Of a stretch of 64,000 bases of DNA, positions 1-8,173 are shown piece after piece. Made by a program: the position numbers and the translations under genes. Origin of the DNA: Belnapia mucosa (GTDB taxonomy: Bacteria; Pseudomonadota; Alphaproteobacteria; Acetobacterales; Acetobacteraceae); contig NZ_JAEUXJ010000009.1 in the NCBI RefSeq assembly GCF_016775475.1, forward strand, positions 159,990 to 223,989, in the 5' to 3' direction. A model generated the notes under the pieces. The model ran no database searches, was not told where the DNA came from, and was given only the letters and a program-made list of their open reading frames with translations. Numbering within the stretch: the first letter of the stretch is position 1; the number at the start of each line of letters is the position of its first letter.

Positions 1-132
1 TCCTCCTGTGTTGTTCTCGGGCGCCATCCAAGCGCGATGCGCGTTGCAGGCCAAGCCGGTTCGACCGGCAAAGCCCCCGCCGCTAGAAGGGCGGGCAAAA
101 TCAGCACTGCACAATCAGCACTGGGGAAGACC
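1..132. other. left edge, no gene seen
   Basis: I see no convincing coding region here. It is the leader of the first receptor gene, with a GGGGAAG-type ribosome binding site just before the ATG at 133. An upstream in-frame ATG at 37 would add a non-signal-like extension, so I treat it as non-coding. Confidence 0.5.
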
Positions 133-1116
133 ATGCCTGCCATCACACGTCGCGCCGCACTCGGCGCCGGCCTTGCCACCGCCGCCCTGCTGCCCGGCCG
201 CCGCGCCGCCGCCCAGGCCGGCTGGCCGAACCGGCCGGTGCGGATCATCGTGCCCTTCAGCGCCGCCGGCACCACCGACATCGTCGCCCGGCTGCTGGTG
301 GAGCCGCTGACCGCGCGGCTCGGCCAGTCCGTGGTGGTGGAGAACCGCCCGGGGGCGGGCGGCAATATCGGCGCCGAGGCGGTGGCGAAATCGACCGACA
401 ACCACACGCTGCTGATGACGACGATCGGGACGGCCGCGATCAATTACGGGCTGTACCGCACCTCCATGCCCTACAAGCCGGAGGATCTGGCCGCGGTCTC
501 GAACATCGCGGCGGTGCCGAATGTGATCGTCGCCGCCCCGCAGCTGCCGGTCGGCACCCTGCAGGAGGCGGTGGCGCTGGCCAAGCAGCGGCGGGAGGGG
601 CTGACCATCGCCAGCTCGGGCAACGGCACCAGCCTGCACCTCACCGGGGAGCTGCTGAAGCAGGTGGCGGGCATCGACCTGGTTCACGTCCCCTTCCGCG
701 GCTCGGGCCCGATGCTGACCGAGGTGATCGCCGGCCGGGTCGACCTGGCGGTGGACAACCTGCCCTCCTCGCTCGGCCACATCCGCGACGGGCGGCTCCG
801 CGCCCTGGCGGTGACGACGGCCGAGCGCAGCCCGGCGGTGCCCGATGTGCCGACGACGCGCGAGGCCGGCTATCCGGGGCTGGACGCCACCGCCTGGTTC
901 GGCATCCAGGCGCCGTCCCGCATGCCGCGGGAGATCATCCAGCGCCTGTCGCAGGAATTGCAGGCGATCGTCCGCGACCCCGGGGTGCGCGCGAAGATCG
1001 AGGAGCAGGGCGCCCGGCCGGTCGGCGACACGCCGGAGCAATTCGCCACCTACATCAATGCGGAAATCGCCCGCTGGGGCGAGGTGATCCGCAAGGCGAA
1101 TATCCAGCTGGATTGA
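133..1116 (+). CDS. Bug/TctC-family periplasmic solute receptor
   Basis: Predicted 327-aa periplasmic receptor of the tripartite tricarboxylate (Bug) family. These proteins bind small carboxylates or related acids and hand them to a TctA/TctB membrane pair. The N-terminus has an arginine pair (residues 6-7), an alanine-rich hydrophobic stretch and an AAAQA-like cleavage region, followed by the family-typical VRIIVPFSAAGTTD segment and the ENRPGAGGNIG loop that closes on the ligand. ATG 133 is chosen over ATG 37 because it gives a proper signal peptide and has a ribosome binding site. It converges with the next receptor (7 bp apart). No TctA/TctB gene is near, so the ligand is unknown. Confidence 0.9.
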   Translation: MPAITRRAALGAGLATAALLPGRRAAAQAGWPNRPVRIIVPFSAAGTTDIVARLLVEPLTARLGQSVVVENRPGAGGNIGAEAVAKSTDNHTLLMTTIGTAAINYGLYRTSMPYKPEDLAAVSNIAAVPNVIVAAPQLPVGTLQEAVALAKQRREGLTIASSGNGTSLHLTGELLKQVAGIDLVHVPFRGSGPMLTEVIAGRVDLAVDNLPSSLGHIRDGRLRALAVTTAERSPAVPDVPTTREAGYPGLDATAWFGIQAPSRMPREIIQRLSQELQAIVRDPGVRAKIEEQGARPVGDTPEQFATYINAEIARWGEVIRKANIQLD

Positions 1117-1123
1117 TGGGCCT

Positions 1124-2095
1124 TTAGTCCCGCGCCATGCCGAGATCTTCCAGCACCTGGCGGTTGCCGGCGCTTTCCGCCGCGAAGCGCTGCTGGAATT
1201 CCGGGCCCTCGGCGTAGCTCGGCACGGAGTTCAGCCGGGCCGCCGCGGTCTGGAAGCTCTCGCTGCCCACCGCCTCGGCGCAGGCGCGCTGGATCACCGC
1301 GGCCACCGCATCCGGCAGCCCGGCCGGCGCGACCAAGCCGCCGGCGGAGCTGCCGATGATGGGGAAGCCCGCCTCGGTCACCGTCGGCACCTCCGGCAGG
1401 GCGGCGATGCGCCCGGCGGTGAAGGTGCCGGCCACCGGCAGGCCGGTGGAGACGGGGATGGAGGGGCTTTCGACGAAGGCCATGATCTGGCCGCCCAGCG
1501 CCGCCTGGGCCATGGGCGCCGCGCCGGTGAAGGGGACATGCAGCGCCTCCACCCCCGCCTGGCGCAGCAGCCGGGCGATCAGGATGTGCTGGGTGCTGCC
1601 CTGGCCGGGCGAGCCATAGACCAGCGCCTCCTTGCCCGTGCGGCCGAAGCGCACCATCCCGGCCAGGTCCTGGAAGGGCGTGCCGCGCCCGAGGATCAGC
1701 ACCTGCGGGTTGTCATAGACGAGGCAGAGGAAGCGGAAGCTGTCGAGCGAGTAGCTCAGCGGCACGAGATGCGGCTGCGCCGTCAGCGGCGTGTTGGGCG
1801 ACAGGCCGATCGTGTAGCCATCGGGCCGGGCGCGGGCGATCTCGGCATCCCCGATCGTGCCGGAGGCGCCGCCGCGATTGACGATCACCACGGTCTGGCC
1901 CAGCGCCTTGGCGAGGGCCGGTTGCAGGGCGCGCGCCATCAGATCGGTATTGCCGCCCGGCGGATAGGGCACAATGAGCTGGACGGGGCGGGCGGGATAG
2001 GCCTCCTGCGCGGTGGCCGCCACGCCGGACAGCAGCAGGGCGGCCAGCGCCCCGATCGCCCGGCGCCGCATCTTCCCCCATGACACATCGCTCAT
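1124..2095 (-). CDS. Bug/TctC-family receptor, co-transcribed with GntR
   Basis: Predicted 323-aa periplasmic receptor of the Bug/TctC family. A basic N-terminus (MRRR) precedes a hydrophobic signal with an AxA site near residue 29. The mature part begins with the diagnostic PVQLIVPYPPGGNTD block and later carries the NRGGASGTIG loop. The ATG at 2095 overlaps the TGA of the upstream GntR gene as ATGA, so the two are translationally coupled and the regulator very likely responds to the ligand or its product. An internal ATG at 2071 is an alternative start that leaves the signal peptide intact. Confidence 0.88.
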   Translation of the reverse strand: MSDVSWGKMRRRAIGALAALLLSGVAATAQEAYPARPVQLIVPYPPGGNTDLMARALQPALAKALGQTVVIVNRGGASGTIGDAEIARARPDGYTIGLSPNTPLTAQPHLVPLSYSLDSFRFLCLVYDNPQVLILGRGTPFQDLAGMVRFGRTGKEALVYGSPGQGSTQHILIARLLRQAGVEALHVPFTGAAPMAQAALGGQIMAFVESPSIPVSTGLPVAGTFTAGRIAALPEVPTVTEAGFPIIGSSAGGLVAPAGLPDAVAAVIQRACAEAVGSESFQTAAARLNSVPSYAEGPEFQQRFAAESAGNRQVLEDLGMARD

Positions 2096-2916
2096 CGCCG
2101 TCCCCCGCCTGGTGTTTCACCGATGATAGCCCCGGCGCGTCGTTCCGGCAGGCCCTCAGGCGCCGGGGCCTCGGCCCGTGCCGGGCGGCGCCGCACCCGG
2201 GTCAGCGGCCTGAGGGCGCCGAGCCCATCCTCGGCGCCGGGATCGTCCACGAAGCGCATGGTCTCCAGGAGATAGGCGGTGGTGCTCTCGATCTCCTCGC
2301 ACAGCGCCTCCGCGGCGCGGCGCGCATCGCCGGCATCCAGCGCCTCCAGGATCTGCGCATGGCGGTTCGCCATGGGGACGCGGCCGAGGATCACCCAGCG
2401 GGCCTCCCGGAACAGCGGACCGCGGCGCAGCCACAGCGCCTCGATCAGGCCGAGCAGCATGGGCGCAGCGGCGGCGCGGTAGAGGGTGAAGAGGAATTCG
2501 CGGTCCGCCTGCAACACCACATCCGCCTGGTTGGCTCGGCGCGCCACCATCCCATCCGCATAGATGCGCCCCAGGCGCTGCCGCATCGCCGCATCCAGGC
2601 GGGGCGTCGCCAGCCGCACCGCGAGCGGCTCCAGCTCGGCCCGGATGGCGCCCAGCTCGGCGAAGGCGGCGCGGGTCAGGCGCGGGACGATGGCGGTGCC
2701 GGAAGGCAGCAGGTCGATCGCCTGCTCGGCGGTCAGCCGGCGCAGCGCGGTGCGGGCCGGCATGGGGCTGGTCCCCAGCGCCGAGGCGATCTTGCGGATG
2801 GAGAGCTTCTGGCCAGGGGCGAAGGACCCCTCGACCAGCGCCCGGCGAAGGCTCTGATAGGCCCGCTCCTCGAGGGAGCGGGGGTCCGTTGCGGCGGAGG
2901 ATTGCGTGTCGTCCAA
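2092..2916 (-). CDS. GntR-family regulator, FCD (FadR-like) class
   Basis: Predicted 274-aa DNA-binding repressor. An N-terminal winged helix-turn-helix (about residues 12-80, with the SIRKIASALGTSPMPARTAL recognition region) is followed by an all-helical FCD-type effector domain. The open frame offers only a TTG start at 2916 before the HTH; an in-frame TAG lies close upstream and I see no ribosome binding site, so leaderless or weak initiation is possible. A perfect TGTGATCACA palindrome starts two bases upstream of the start codon and is a likely autoregulatory operator. The gene overlaps the downstream Bug receptor by ATGA and is divergent from the polyamine-type operon at 2990. Confidence 0.85.
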   Translation of the reverse strand: MDDTQSSAATDPRSLEERAYQSLRRALVEGSFAPGQKLSIRKIASALGTSPMPARTALRRLTAEQAIDLLPSGTAIVPRLTRAAFAELGAIRAELEPLAVRLATPRLDAAMRQRLGRIYADGMVARRANQADVVLQADREFLFTLYRAAAAPMLLGLIEALWLRRGPLFREARWVILGRVPMANRHAQILEALDAGDARRAAEALCEEIESTTAYLLETMRFVDDPGAEDGLGALRPLTRVRRRPARAEAPAPEGLPERRAGAIIGETPGGGRR

Positions 2917-2918
2917 GA

Positions 2919-2928
2919 TGTGATCACA
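2919..2928. promoter_or_regulatory. candidate GntR operator TGTGATCACA
   Basis: A perfect 10-bp palindrome in the 73-bp divergent gap between the GntR start (2916) and the importer operon start (2990). FCD regulators bind short palindromes of the TnGTnnnACnA type, so autorepression, and possibly control of the importer operon, is plausible. This is an inference from position and symmetry. Confidence 0.4.
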
Positions 2929-2989
2929 CTATGCCAGCTTTCGGGATGGCAGAAGAGCCGGCCGAGCCGATCCGGGGAGAGAGAGGGAC

Positions 2990-4057
2990 ATGATCACCCG
3001 TCCAACGCGCCGTGGTCTTCTCCGCGGCACCGGCGGCCTGGTCGCCGCGGCGCTCCCCCTGCCCGCCCTGGCGCAGGGCGCGGCGCCGCCGAAGCCGGAC
3101 CGGATCGTGGTGAATGCCTCGGGCGGCGCGATGAACAGCATCTTCCGCCGCAGCTATTTCGCGGAATTCGAGAAGCTGCACGGCATCCGCGTCGTGGACA
3201 CCTCGCCGGTCGATTTCGGCAAGCTTCGCGCCATGGTGAATACCGGCAATCCCGAATGGACGGTGACGGAGATCGGCGGGCAGGACGGGCTGCGCGCCAA
3301 GGCGCTGAACCTGCTGGAGCCGATCGATCCCGCGATCGTCGACCGTTCCTCCTTCCCCGAGGTCGCGCGGGATTCGCACGTCTTCATCTCCTCGGCCTAT
3401 TCCACCGCGCTCGGCTACCGCACCGATGCCTTCCCGAATGGGGGCCAGCCCAAGGGCTGGGCGCAGTTCTGGGACGTCAAGCGCTTCCCCGGCGCACGGT
3501 CGCTGCGCAACCACCCGACCGACAACCTGGAATTCGCGCTGCTGGCCGATGGCGTGCCGATGGACAAGCTCTATCCGCTCGACATGGACCGCGCCTTCCG
3601 CAAGCTGGACGAGATCCGCCCGCATATTACCGTCTGGTGGACCACCGGGGCGCAGCCCGCGCAGCTGCTGGTCGACAAGGAAGTGGTGCTGGCCTCTGGC
3701 TGGAATGGCCGCTTCTTCGAGCTGACGCGGCGCAACGCCCCGGTGGCGACGGAATTCACCGAGGGCAGCCTGAAGAGCGGCTGCTTCGGCATCCCGCGCG
3801 GCACCCGCCAGGCCTATTGGGGGCAGCAATTCCTCCAGGTCATGACCAATCCGCGCCTCCAGGCGATCTATGCGACCGAGCTGTCCTATGCCGGGCTGAA
3901 TCCGGAGACGATCAATTACGTGCCGGAGGAGATCCGGCCGATGCTGCCGGTCGCGCCGGGCAACCTCGCCAAGCAATTCTGGCTGGATGTCGGCTGGTGG
4001 ACCGAGAACGGCGCCAAGGCGCAGGAACGCTGGACCCGCTGGATGCTGCAGCGCTGA
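2990..4057 (+). CDS. polyamine-type ABC transporter substrate-binding protein
   Basis: Predicted 355-aa periplasmic binding protein of the PotD/PotF type (extracellular solute-binding family 1). The N-terminus has an RR pair at residues 7-8, a hydrophobic core and an ALAQ cleavage site near residue 29. The mature part opens with the VVNASGGAMNSIFRRSYF region common in spermidine/putrescine-like receptors of this class. A purine-rich GGGGAGAGAGAGG site precedes the ATG. It is the first gene of a five-gene operon with an ATPase, two permeases and an FAD-dependent amine oxidase, which supports a polyamine or opine-like amine as substrate. The exact ligand cannot be read from sequence. Confidence 0.88.
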   Translation: MITRPTRRGLLRGTGGLVAAALPLPALAQGAAPPKPDRIVVNASGGAMNSIFRRSYFAEFEKLHGIRVVDTSPVDFGKLRAMVNTGNPEWTVTEIGGQDGLRAKALNLLEPIDPAIVDRSSFPEVARDSHVFISSAYSTALGYRTDAFPNGGQPKGWAQFWDVKRFPGARSLRNHPTDNLEFALLADGVPMDKLYPLDMDRAFRKLDEIRPHITVWWTTGAQPAQLLVDKEVVLASGWNGRFFELTRRNAPVATEFTEGSLKSGCFGIPRGTRQAYWGQQFLQVMTNPRLQAIYATELSYAGLNPETINYVPEEIRPMLPVAPGNLAKQFWLDVGWWTENGAKAQERWTRWMLQR

Positions 4058-4070
4058 CGGAGCGGCGCGC

Positions 4071-5120
4071 ATGGAGCTTTCGGTCCAGGGAATCGTGCGC
4101 CGCTTCGGCAATGTGACGGCGCTCGGCGGCGTCGACCTCGATGTCGCGGAGGGCGAGTTCCTCACCATCCTCGGGCCGTCCGGCTCGGGCAAGACCACCC
4201 TGCTCAAGACCGTCGCCGGCTTCGAGATCCCGGATGAGGGGGCGGTCTTCCTCGGCGGCGAGGATGTGACCCTGGCGCCGCCGCGGAAGCGCGACGTCGG
4301 CATGGTGTTCCAGAACTACGCCCTCTTCCCGCATATGACCGTGGCGCGGAACGTCGCCTTCCCGCTGGAGATGCGCGGCGTGCGGCGCGAGGAGATCCGC
4401 CGCCGGGTCGAGGAAGCGCTGCGCCTGGTCGAGCTGCAGGGCTTCGGCGAACGCCTGCCGCGCCAGCTCTCGGGCGGGCAGCAGCAGCGCGTCGCGCTCG
4501 CCCGTGCCGTGGTCTTCGGCCCCGGCCTGCTGCTGCTCGATGAGCCCTTCGGCGCGCTGGACCGCAAGCTGCGCGAAGGGCTCCAGCTCGAGGTGCGGCG
4601 GCTGCAACGGCGGCTCCGCCTGACGACCCTGTTCATCACCCATGACCAGGAGGAGGCGCTGATCATGTCGGACCGGATCGCGGTCATGGATCGTGGCCGG
4701 ATCGAGCAGGTCGGCCCCCCGGCCGAGGTCTATGCCAGGCCGGCCACACGCTTCGTGGCCGACTTCCTCGGCGAGTCGAACCTGCTGGACGGGGTGCTGG
4801 CCGATGGCGCGGTGCGGATCGGCGGCTTCACCCCGGTGCCGCTGCCCGGCCTGCCGCCCGGGCCGGTGACGCTGCTGCTGCGGCCCGAGGCGCTGCGCCT
4901 CGCCGAGGCCGCCGAGGCGGCGCCCTGCCGCGGCCGGGGGCGGGTGATCGAGACGGTCTTCCTCGGCCTGTCGGTGAAGCTGCGGGTGCAGATGGAGGAC
5001 GGGCCGGAGATGCTGGCCCGCGTGCCGCTGCGCCCCTCCCTGCCGCCGCCGGCGCAGGATGGCGAATGGCTGGCCGTGGGCTTCGCGCCGGAGGATGTGC
5101 ATGTCATCCCCCGGGGCTAG
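4071..5120 (+). CDS. polyamine-type ABC transporter ATPase
   Basis: Predicted 349-aa cytoplasmic ATPase (PotA-like) energising the importer. Visible motifs: Walker A GPSGSGKTT (residues 35-43), Q-loop glutamine at 81, signature LSGGQ (133-137), Walker B LLLLDE (153-158) and switch histidine 191 in ITHDQEEAL. The C-terminal ~110 residues form a TOBE-type regulatory extension, as in the PotA/MalK group. ATG 4071 is chosen because upstream in-frame codons overlap the receptor gene and encode unrelated residues. The 3' end overlaps the next permease by about 20 bp. Confidence 0.93.
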   Translation: MELSVQGIVRRFGNVTALGGVDLDVAEGEFLTILGPSGSGKTTLLKTVAGFEIPDEGAVFLGGEDVTLAPPRKRDVGMVFQNYALFPHMTVARNVAFPLEMRGVRREEIRRRVEEALRLVELQGFGERLPRQLSGGQQQRVALARAVVFGPGLLLLDEPFGALDRKLREGLQLEVRRLQRRLRLTTLFITHDQEEALIMSDRIAVMDRGRIEQVGPPAEVYARPATRFVADFLGESNLLDGVLADGAVRIGGFTPVPLPGLPPGPVTLLLRPEALRLAEAAEAAPCRGRGRVIETVFLGLSVKLRVQMEDGPEMLARVPLRPSLPPPAQDGEWLAVGFAPEDVHVIPRG

Positions 5121-5958
5121 CCGCCGCCTCGCCGGCCGGCGGCGGGAGCTGGCGCTGCTGGCCTTCGCCACGCCCGCCCTGCTGCTGCTCGGCGTCGTTT
5201 TCGCCTGGCCGGTGCTGCGGCTCCTCTCGCTCTCGGTCGAGGGCGGCAGCCTCGAGCATTTCGAGAAGGCGGCGCTGGACGGGCTCTATGTCTCGGTCTT
5301 GGGGGACAGCCTGAAGATCGCCGCGGCGGTGACGGCGATCTGCCTGGTGCTGGCCTATCCGGTGGCCTTCTGGCTGTCGCGCGCCGGCCGCATCGGCGCG
5401 GCGCTGGGCCTGTTCGCCCTGCTGCTGCCCTTCTGGACCAGCGTGCTGGTCCGCACCTATGCCTGGCTGGTCCTGCTGGGCCGCAACGGGGTGGTGAACC
5501 GGGCGCTGCGCGACTGGGGGCTGATCGAGGCGCCGCTGCCCCTGCTGCACAACATGGCCGGCGTGCTGATCGGCATGGTGCAGGTCCTGCTGCCCTATAT
5601 GGTGCTGCCGATCTATGCCGCGCTGCTGCGGGTGGACCCGGACCTGTCGCGGGCCGCCGAGGGCCTGGGTGCGCCGCCCTGGCGGGCCTTCCTGCGGGTG
5701 ACCTTCCCGCTCTCGCTCACCGGCGTCTCGGCCGGCTGCGCCCTGGTCTTCGTGCTCTCGCTCGGCTTCTTCATCACGCCGGCGCTGCTCGGCGGCGGGC
5801 GGGTCGTGATGATCTCCATGCTGATCGAGCAGCAGGTGCGCGAATTCCTCGACTGGCCCTTCGCCGCCGCGCTCTCGGCCGTGCTGCTGCTGGTCACCCT
5901 GGCGATCTATGGCCTGATCGGCCGCATCACGCGGGGAGGGCGGCTTGAGGCGGCATAG
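5101..5958 (+). CDS. polyamine-type ABC transporter permease 1
   Basis: Predicted 285-aa inner-membrane permease (PotB-like). It has about six hydrophobic segments and the EAA-type cytoplasmic loop (SRAAEGLGAPPWRAFLRVTFP, about residues 180-200) that docks to the ATPase. The start is set at ATG 5101, inside the end of the ATPase gene; an in-frame ATG at 5095 is nearly equivalent. The gene overlaps the start of the second permease by 14 bp, so the order ATPase-permease-permease is tightly coupled. Confidence 0.92.
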   Translation: MSSPGASRRLAGRRRELALLAFATPALLLLGVVFAWPVLRLLSLSVEGGSLEHFEKAALDGLYVSVLGDSLKIAAAVTAICLVLAYPVAFWLSRAGRIGAALGLFALLLPFWTSVLVRTYAWLVLLGRNGVVNRALRDWGLIEAPLPLLHNMAGVLIGMVQVLLPYMVLPIYAALLRVDPDLSRAAEGLGAPPWRAFLRVTFPLSLTGVSAGCALVFVLSLGFFITPALLGGGRVVMISMLIEQQVREFLDWPFAAALSAVLLLVTLAIYGLIGRITRGGRLEAA

Positions 5959-6754
5959 GCGGATCTCCTTCGGGCGCATCCTGCTCGGCCTGGTGGCCGG
6001 GCTGGTCTTCGCCTTCCTGATGCTGCCGCTGCTGGTGGTCTTCCCGATCTCGCTGTCCTCGGCCAGCTACCTGCAATTCCCGCCGCCCGGCCTGTCCTGG
6101 CAGTGGTATCTCCGCTACCTCGATGACCCGAGCTGGATCGAAGCGACGCTGCGCAGCGTTAAGGTCGCCGCGCTCTGCACGGTGCTGGCCATGGGGCTCG
6201 GCGTGCCGCTCGCCTTCTTCCTCGTGCGCTCGCGGCTGCCCGGCATCCGGCTGCTGGACCGGCTCACGGCGGCGCCGATCATCGTGCCGACCATCGTCCT
6301 CTCCATCGCGCTCTACGGCGTCTTCGCCCGTCTTCAGCTCATCGGCGAATGGTATGGCATCGCGGTGGCGCATAGCGTCCTGGCGCTGCCCTTCGTCGTC
6401 ATCCTGGTCGGCGCCGGGTTGCGCACCTTCGATGAGGCGCAGGAGCAGGCGGCCGCCGGCCTCGGCGCGCGGTGGCCCGCCATCCTCTGGCGCGTGACGC
6501 TGCCGCAGCTCCGGCCGAGCCTCGTCTCCGCCGCCTTCCTCGCCTTCATCAGCTCCTTCGACGAGCTGGTGATCGCGATGTTCCTCTCGGGGGCGGAGAT
6601 GACGCTGCCCAAGAAGATGTTCGACAACATCATGATGGAGATCGACCCGACCATCGCGGCGGTGTCGGTGCTCCAGATCCTGCTGGTCGGCCTCTGCCTC
6701 GGCCTCGCCAGCCTGTTCGGCCGTGGCGTTCTCACCACGACCATGACCCGCTGA
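5945..6754 (+). CDS. polyamine-type ABC transporter permease 2 (TTG start)
   Basis: Predicted 269-aa inner-membrane permease (PotC-like). The only start that keeps the first membrane helix is TTG 5945, which has a strong GGGGAGGG ribosome binding site at about 5933-5940. The protein starts with a basic stretch, then about six transmembrane segments, with an EAA loop near residues 165-185 (QEQAAAGLGARWPAILWRVT). It ends 7 bp before the oxidase gene. With the first permease it forms the heterodimeric channel of the importer. Confidence 0.92.
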   Translation: MRRHRRISFGRILLGLVAGLVFAFLMLPLLVVFPISLSSASYLQFPPPGLSWQWYLRYLDDPSWIEATLRSVKVAALCTVLAMGLGVPLAFFLVRSRLPGIRLLDRLTAAPIIVPTIVLSIALYGVFARLQLIGEWYGIAVAHSVLALPFVVILVGAGLRTFDEAQEQAAAGLGARWPAILWRVTLPQLRPSLVSAAFLAFISSFDELVIAMFLSGAEMTLPKKMFDNIMMEIDPTIAAVSVLQILLVGLCLGLASLFGRGVLTTTMTR

Positions 6755-6761
6755 GGACGCC

Positions 6762-8090
6762 ATGGACGCATCGATCTTCCATCCCGACTTCAAGGCGCAG
6801 CCCTTCTGGTGGGAGGCGATCCGGATGGGCGACGACCCGCCGGCGGAGCTGCCGGCGCGGGCCGATGTGGTCATCGTCGGCGGCGGCCTCACCGGCCTCA
6901 ACTGCGCCATCGAGCTCGGGCGCGGCGGGGCGAAGCCGGTGGTGCTGGATGCGGAGCCGCTGGGCTTCGGTGCCTCGACCCGCAATGGCGGCGGCGTCTC
7001 GGGCGGCAACAATGTCGGCAAGGGGCTGTCGGGCGCCAAGGGCCGGCAGAGCCCGGACGAGCAGCAGGAATGGCTGCGCGCCATCATGGGCGATGCCTCG
7101 GAAGGGCTGAACCATATCGAGGCGCTGATCGAGCGCGAGGGGATCGAGTGCTACTACAAGCGTTCGGGCCGCTTCATCGGCGCCTGGACGCCGAAGCACT
7201 ATGACGGGATGGCGGCGAAGGTCGATGCGCTGAACCGCTATGCCGATGCCGGCGCCTCCATGCTGCCGCGGGAGCGCCAGCGCGAGGAGATGGCCTCCGA
7301 CTACTATTACGGCGGCATGGTGGTGGAGCGGACAGGGAAGATCCATCCCGGCCTCTATCATCGCGGGCTGATGGAGGCGGCGCAGCGGCATGGCGCCATC
7401 CTGCTCGGCAGCACCCGGGCCGGCGCGCTGACGCGGATCGCGGGCGGCTGGCGCGTCGAGACCTCCCGCGGGCCGATCGAGGCGGGGGAGGTGGTGATCG
7501 CCACCAACGGCTATACCGGCGGTCTCACGCCCGATCTGCGGCGGCGGCTGATCCCGGTGGCATCCCACATCATCGCCACCGAGGAGCTGGACCCCGAACT
7601 GGCGGCGGGCCTGATCCCCAAGCAGCGGACGCTCGCCGACAGTCGCCGCATCCTCTGCTACTACCGCATGTCGCATGACAACCGGCGGGTCATTTTCGGC
7701 GGGCGGGCGCGCTTCACCCAGGTGACGCCGCAGGTCTCGGCGCCGATCCTGCACGGCATGATGCTGGCGCGCTGGCCGCAGCTGAAGGGCGTGCGGGTGA
7801 CGCATGCCTGGACCGGCAATGTCGCCTTCGCCTTCGACTACCTGCCGCATATGGGCGTCACGCCGAAGGGGCTGCACTACGCCATGGCCTGCAACGGCGC
7901 GGGGGTTGCGATGCTGTCCTATCTCGGCGCCGAGGTGGGCAAGAAGCTGCTCGGCAAGAGCAACCATGTCCCCGTCTTCGACGGGCGGGAATTCCCGACC
8001 CGCCCCTTCTATGCGGGCAATCCCTGGATGCTGCCGGTGGTCGGCAACTGGTACCGCTTCCGCGACTGGCTGGACCGGCGCGCGGCCTAG
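6762..8090 (+). CDS. FAD-dependent amine oxidoreductase (PuuB/DAO type)
   Basis: Predicted 442-aa flavoprotein of the D-amino-acid-oxidase fold. The dinucleotide-binding motif GGGLTG (residues 40-45) follows the usual ~30-residue N-terminal segment, and the ASTRNGGGVSGGNN region is typical of the gamma-glutamylputrescine oxidase/opine oxidase group. The conserved C-terminal block NVAFAFDYLPHMG is present. It is the last gene of the importer operon, so it most likely oxidises the imported amine or a conjugate, giving aldehyde and H2O2 or reduced carrier. No gamma-glutamylputrescine synthetase is adjacent, so the true substrate may differ. Confidence 0.85.
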   Translation: MDASIFHPDFKAQPFWWEAIRMGDDPPAELPARADVVIVGGGLTGLNCAIELGRGGAKPVVLDAEPLGFGASTRNGGGVSGGNNVGKGLSGAKGRQSPDEQQEWLRAIMGDASEGLNHIEALIEREGIECYYKRSGRFIGAWTPKHYDGMAAKVDALNRYADAGASMLPRERQREEMASDYYYGGMVVERTGKIHPGLYHRGLMEAAQRHGAILLGSTRAGALTRIAGGWRVETSRGPIEAGEVVIATNGYTGGLTPDLRRRLIPVASHIIATEELDPELAAGLIPKQRTLADSRRILCYYRMSHDNRRVIFGGRARFTQVTPQVSAPILHGMMLARWPQLKGVRVTHAWTGNVAFAFDYLPHMGVTPKGLHYAMACNGAGVAMLSYLGAEVGKKLLGKSNHVPVFDGREFPTRPFYAGNPWMLPVVGNWYRFRDWLDRRAA

Positions 8091-8117
8091 GCCATGATCC
8101 AGGATCATGGCCTAGGC
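8085..8117. terminator. 33-bp perfect palindrome between convergent genes
   Basis: Two perfect 16-bp arms (8085-8100 and 8102-8117, GCCTAGGCCATGATCC and its complement) flank a single central base. The left arm contains the TAG stop of the oxidase gene. It lies between two convergent genes and would form a hairpin in either transcript. There is no T-tract, so either Rho-assisted termination or a repeat/protein site is possible. Confidence 0.6.
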
Positions 8118-8173
8118 TTGTATTGGGTCGCGTGATTCACGCCTTCGCCGTTCCAGCCTGCGGCGATCACGCT

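Noticed and set aside
2080..4116. A 678-codon plus-strand frame across the GntR gene and the receptor gene
   Set aside because: Its first part is antisense to the GntR gene and its second part is out of frame with the PotD-like receptor; composition is arginine/glycine-rich and shadow-like.
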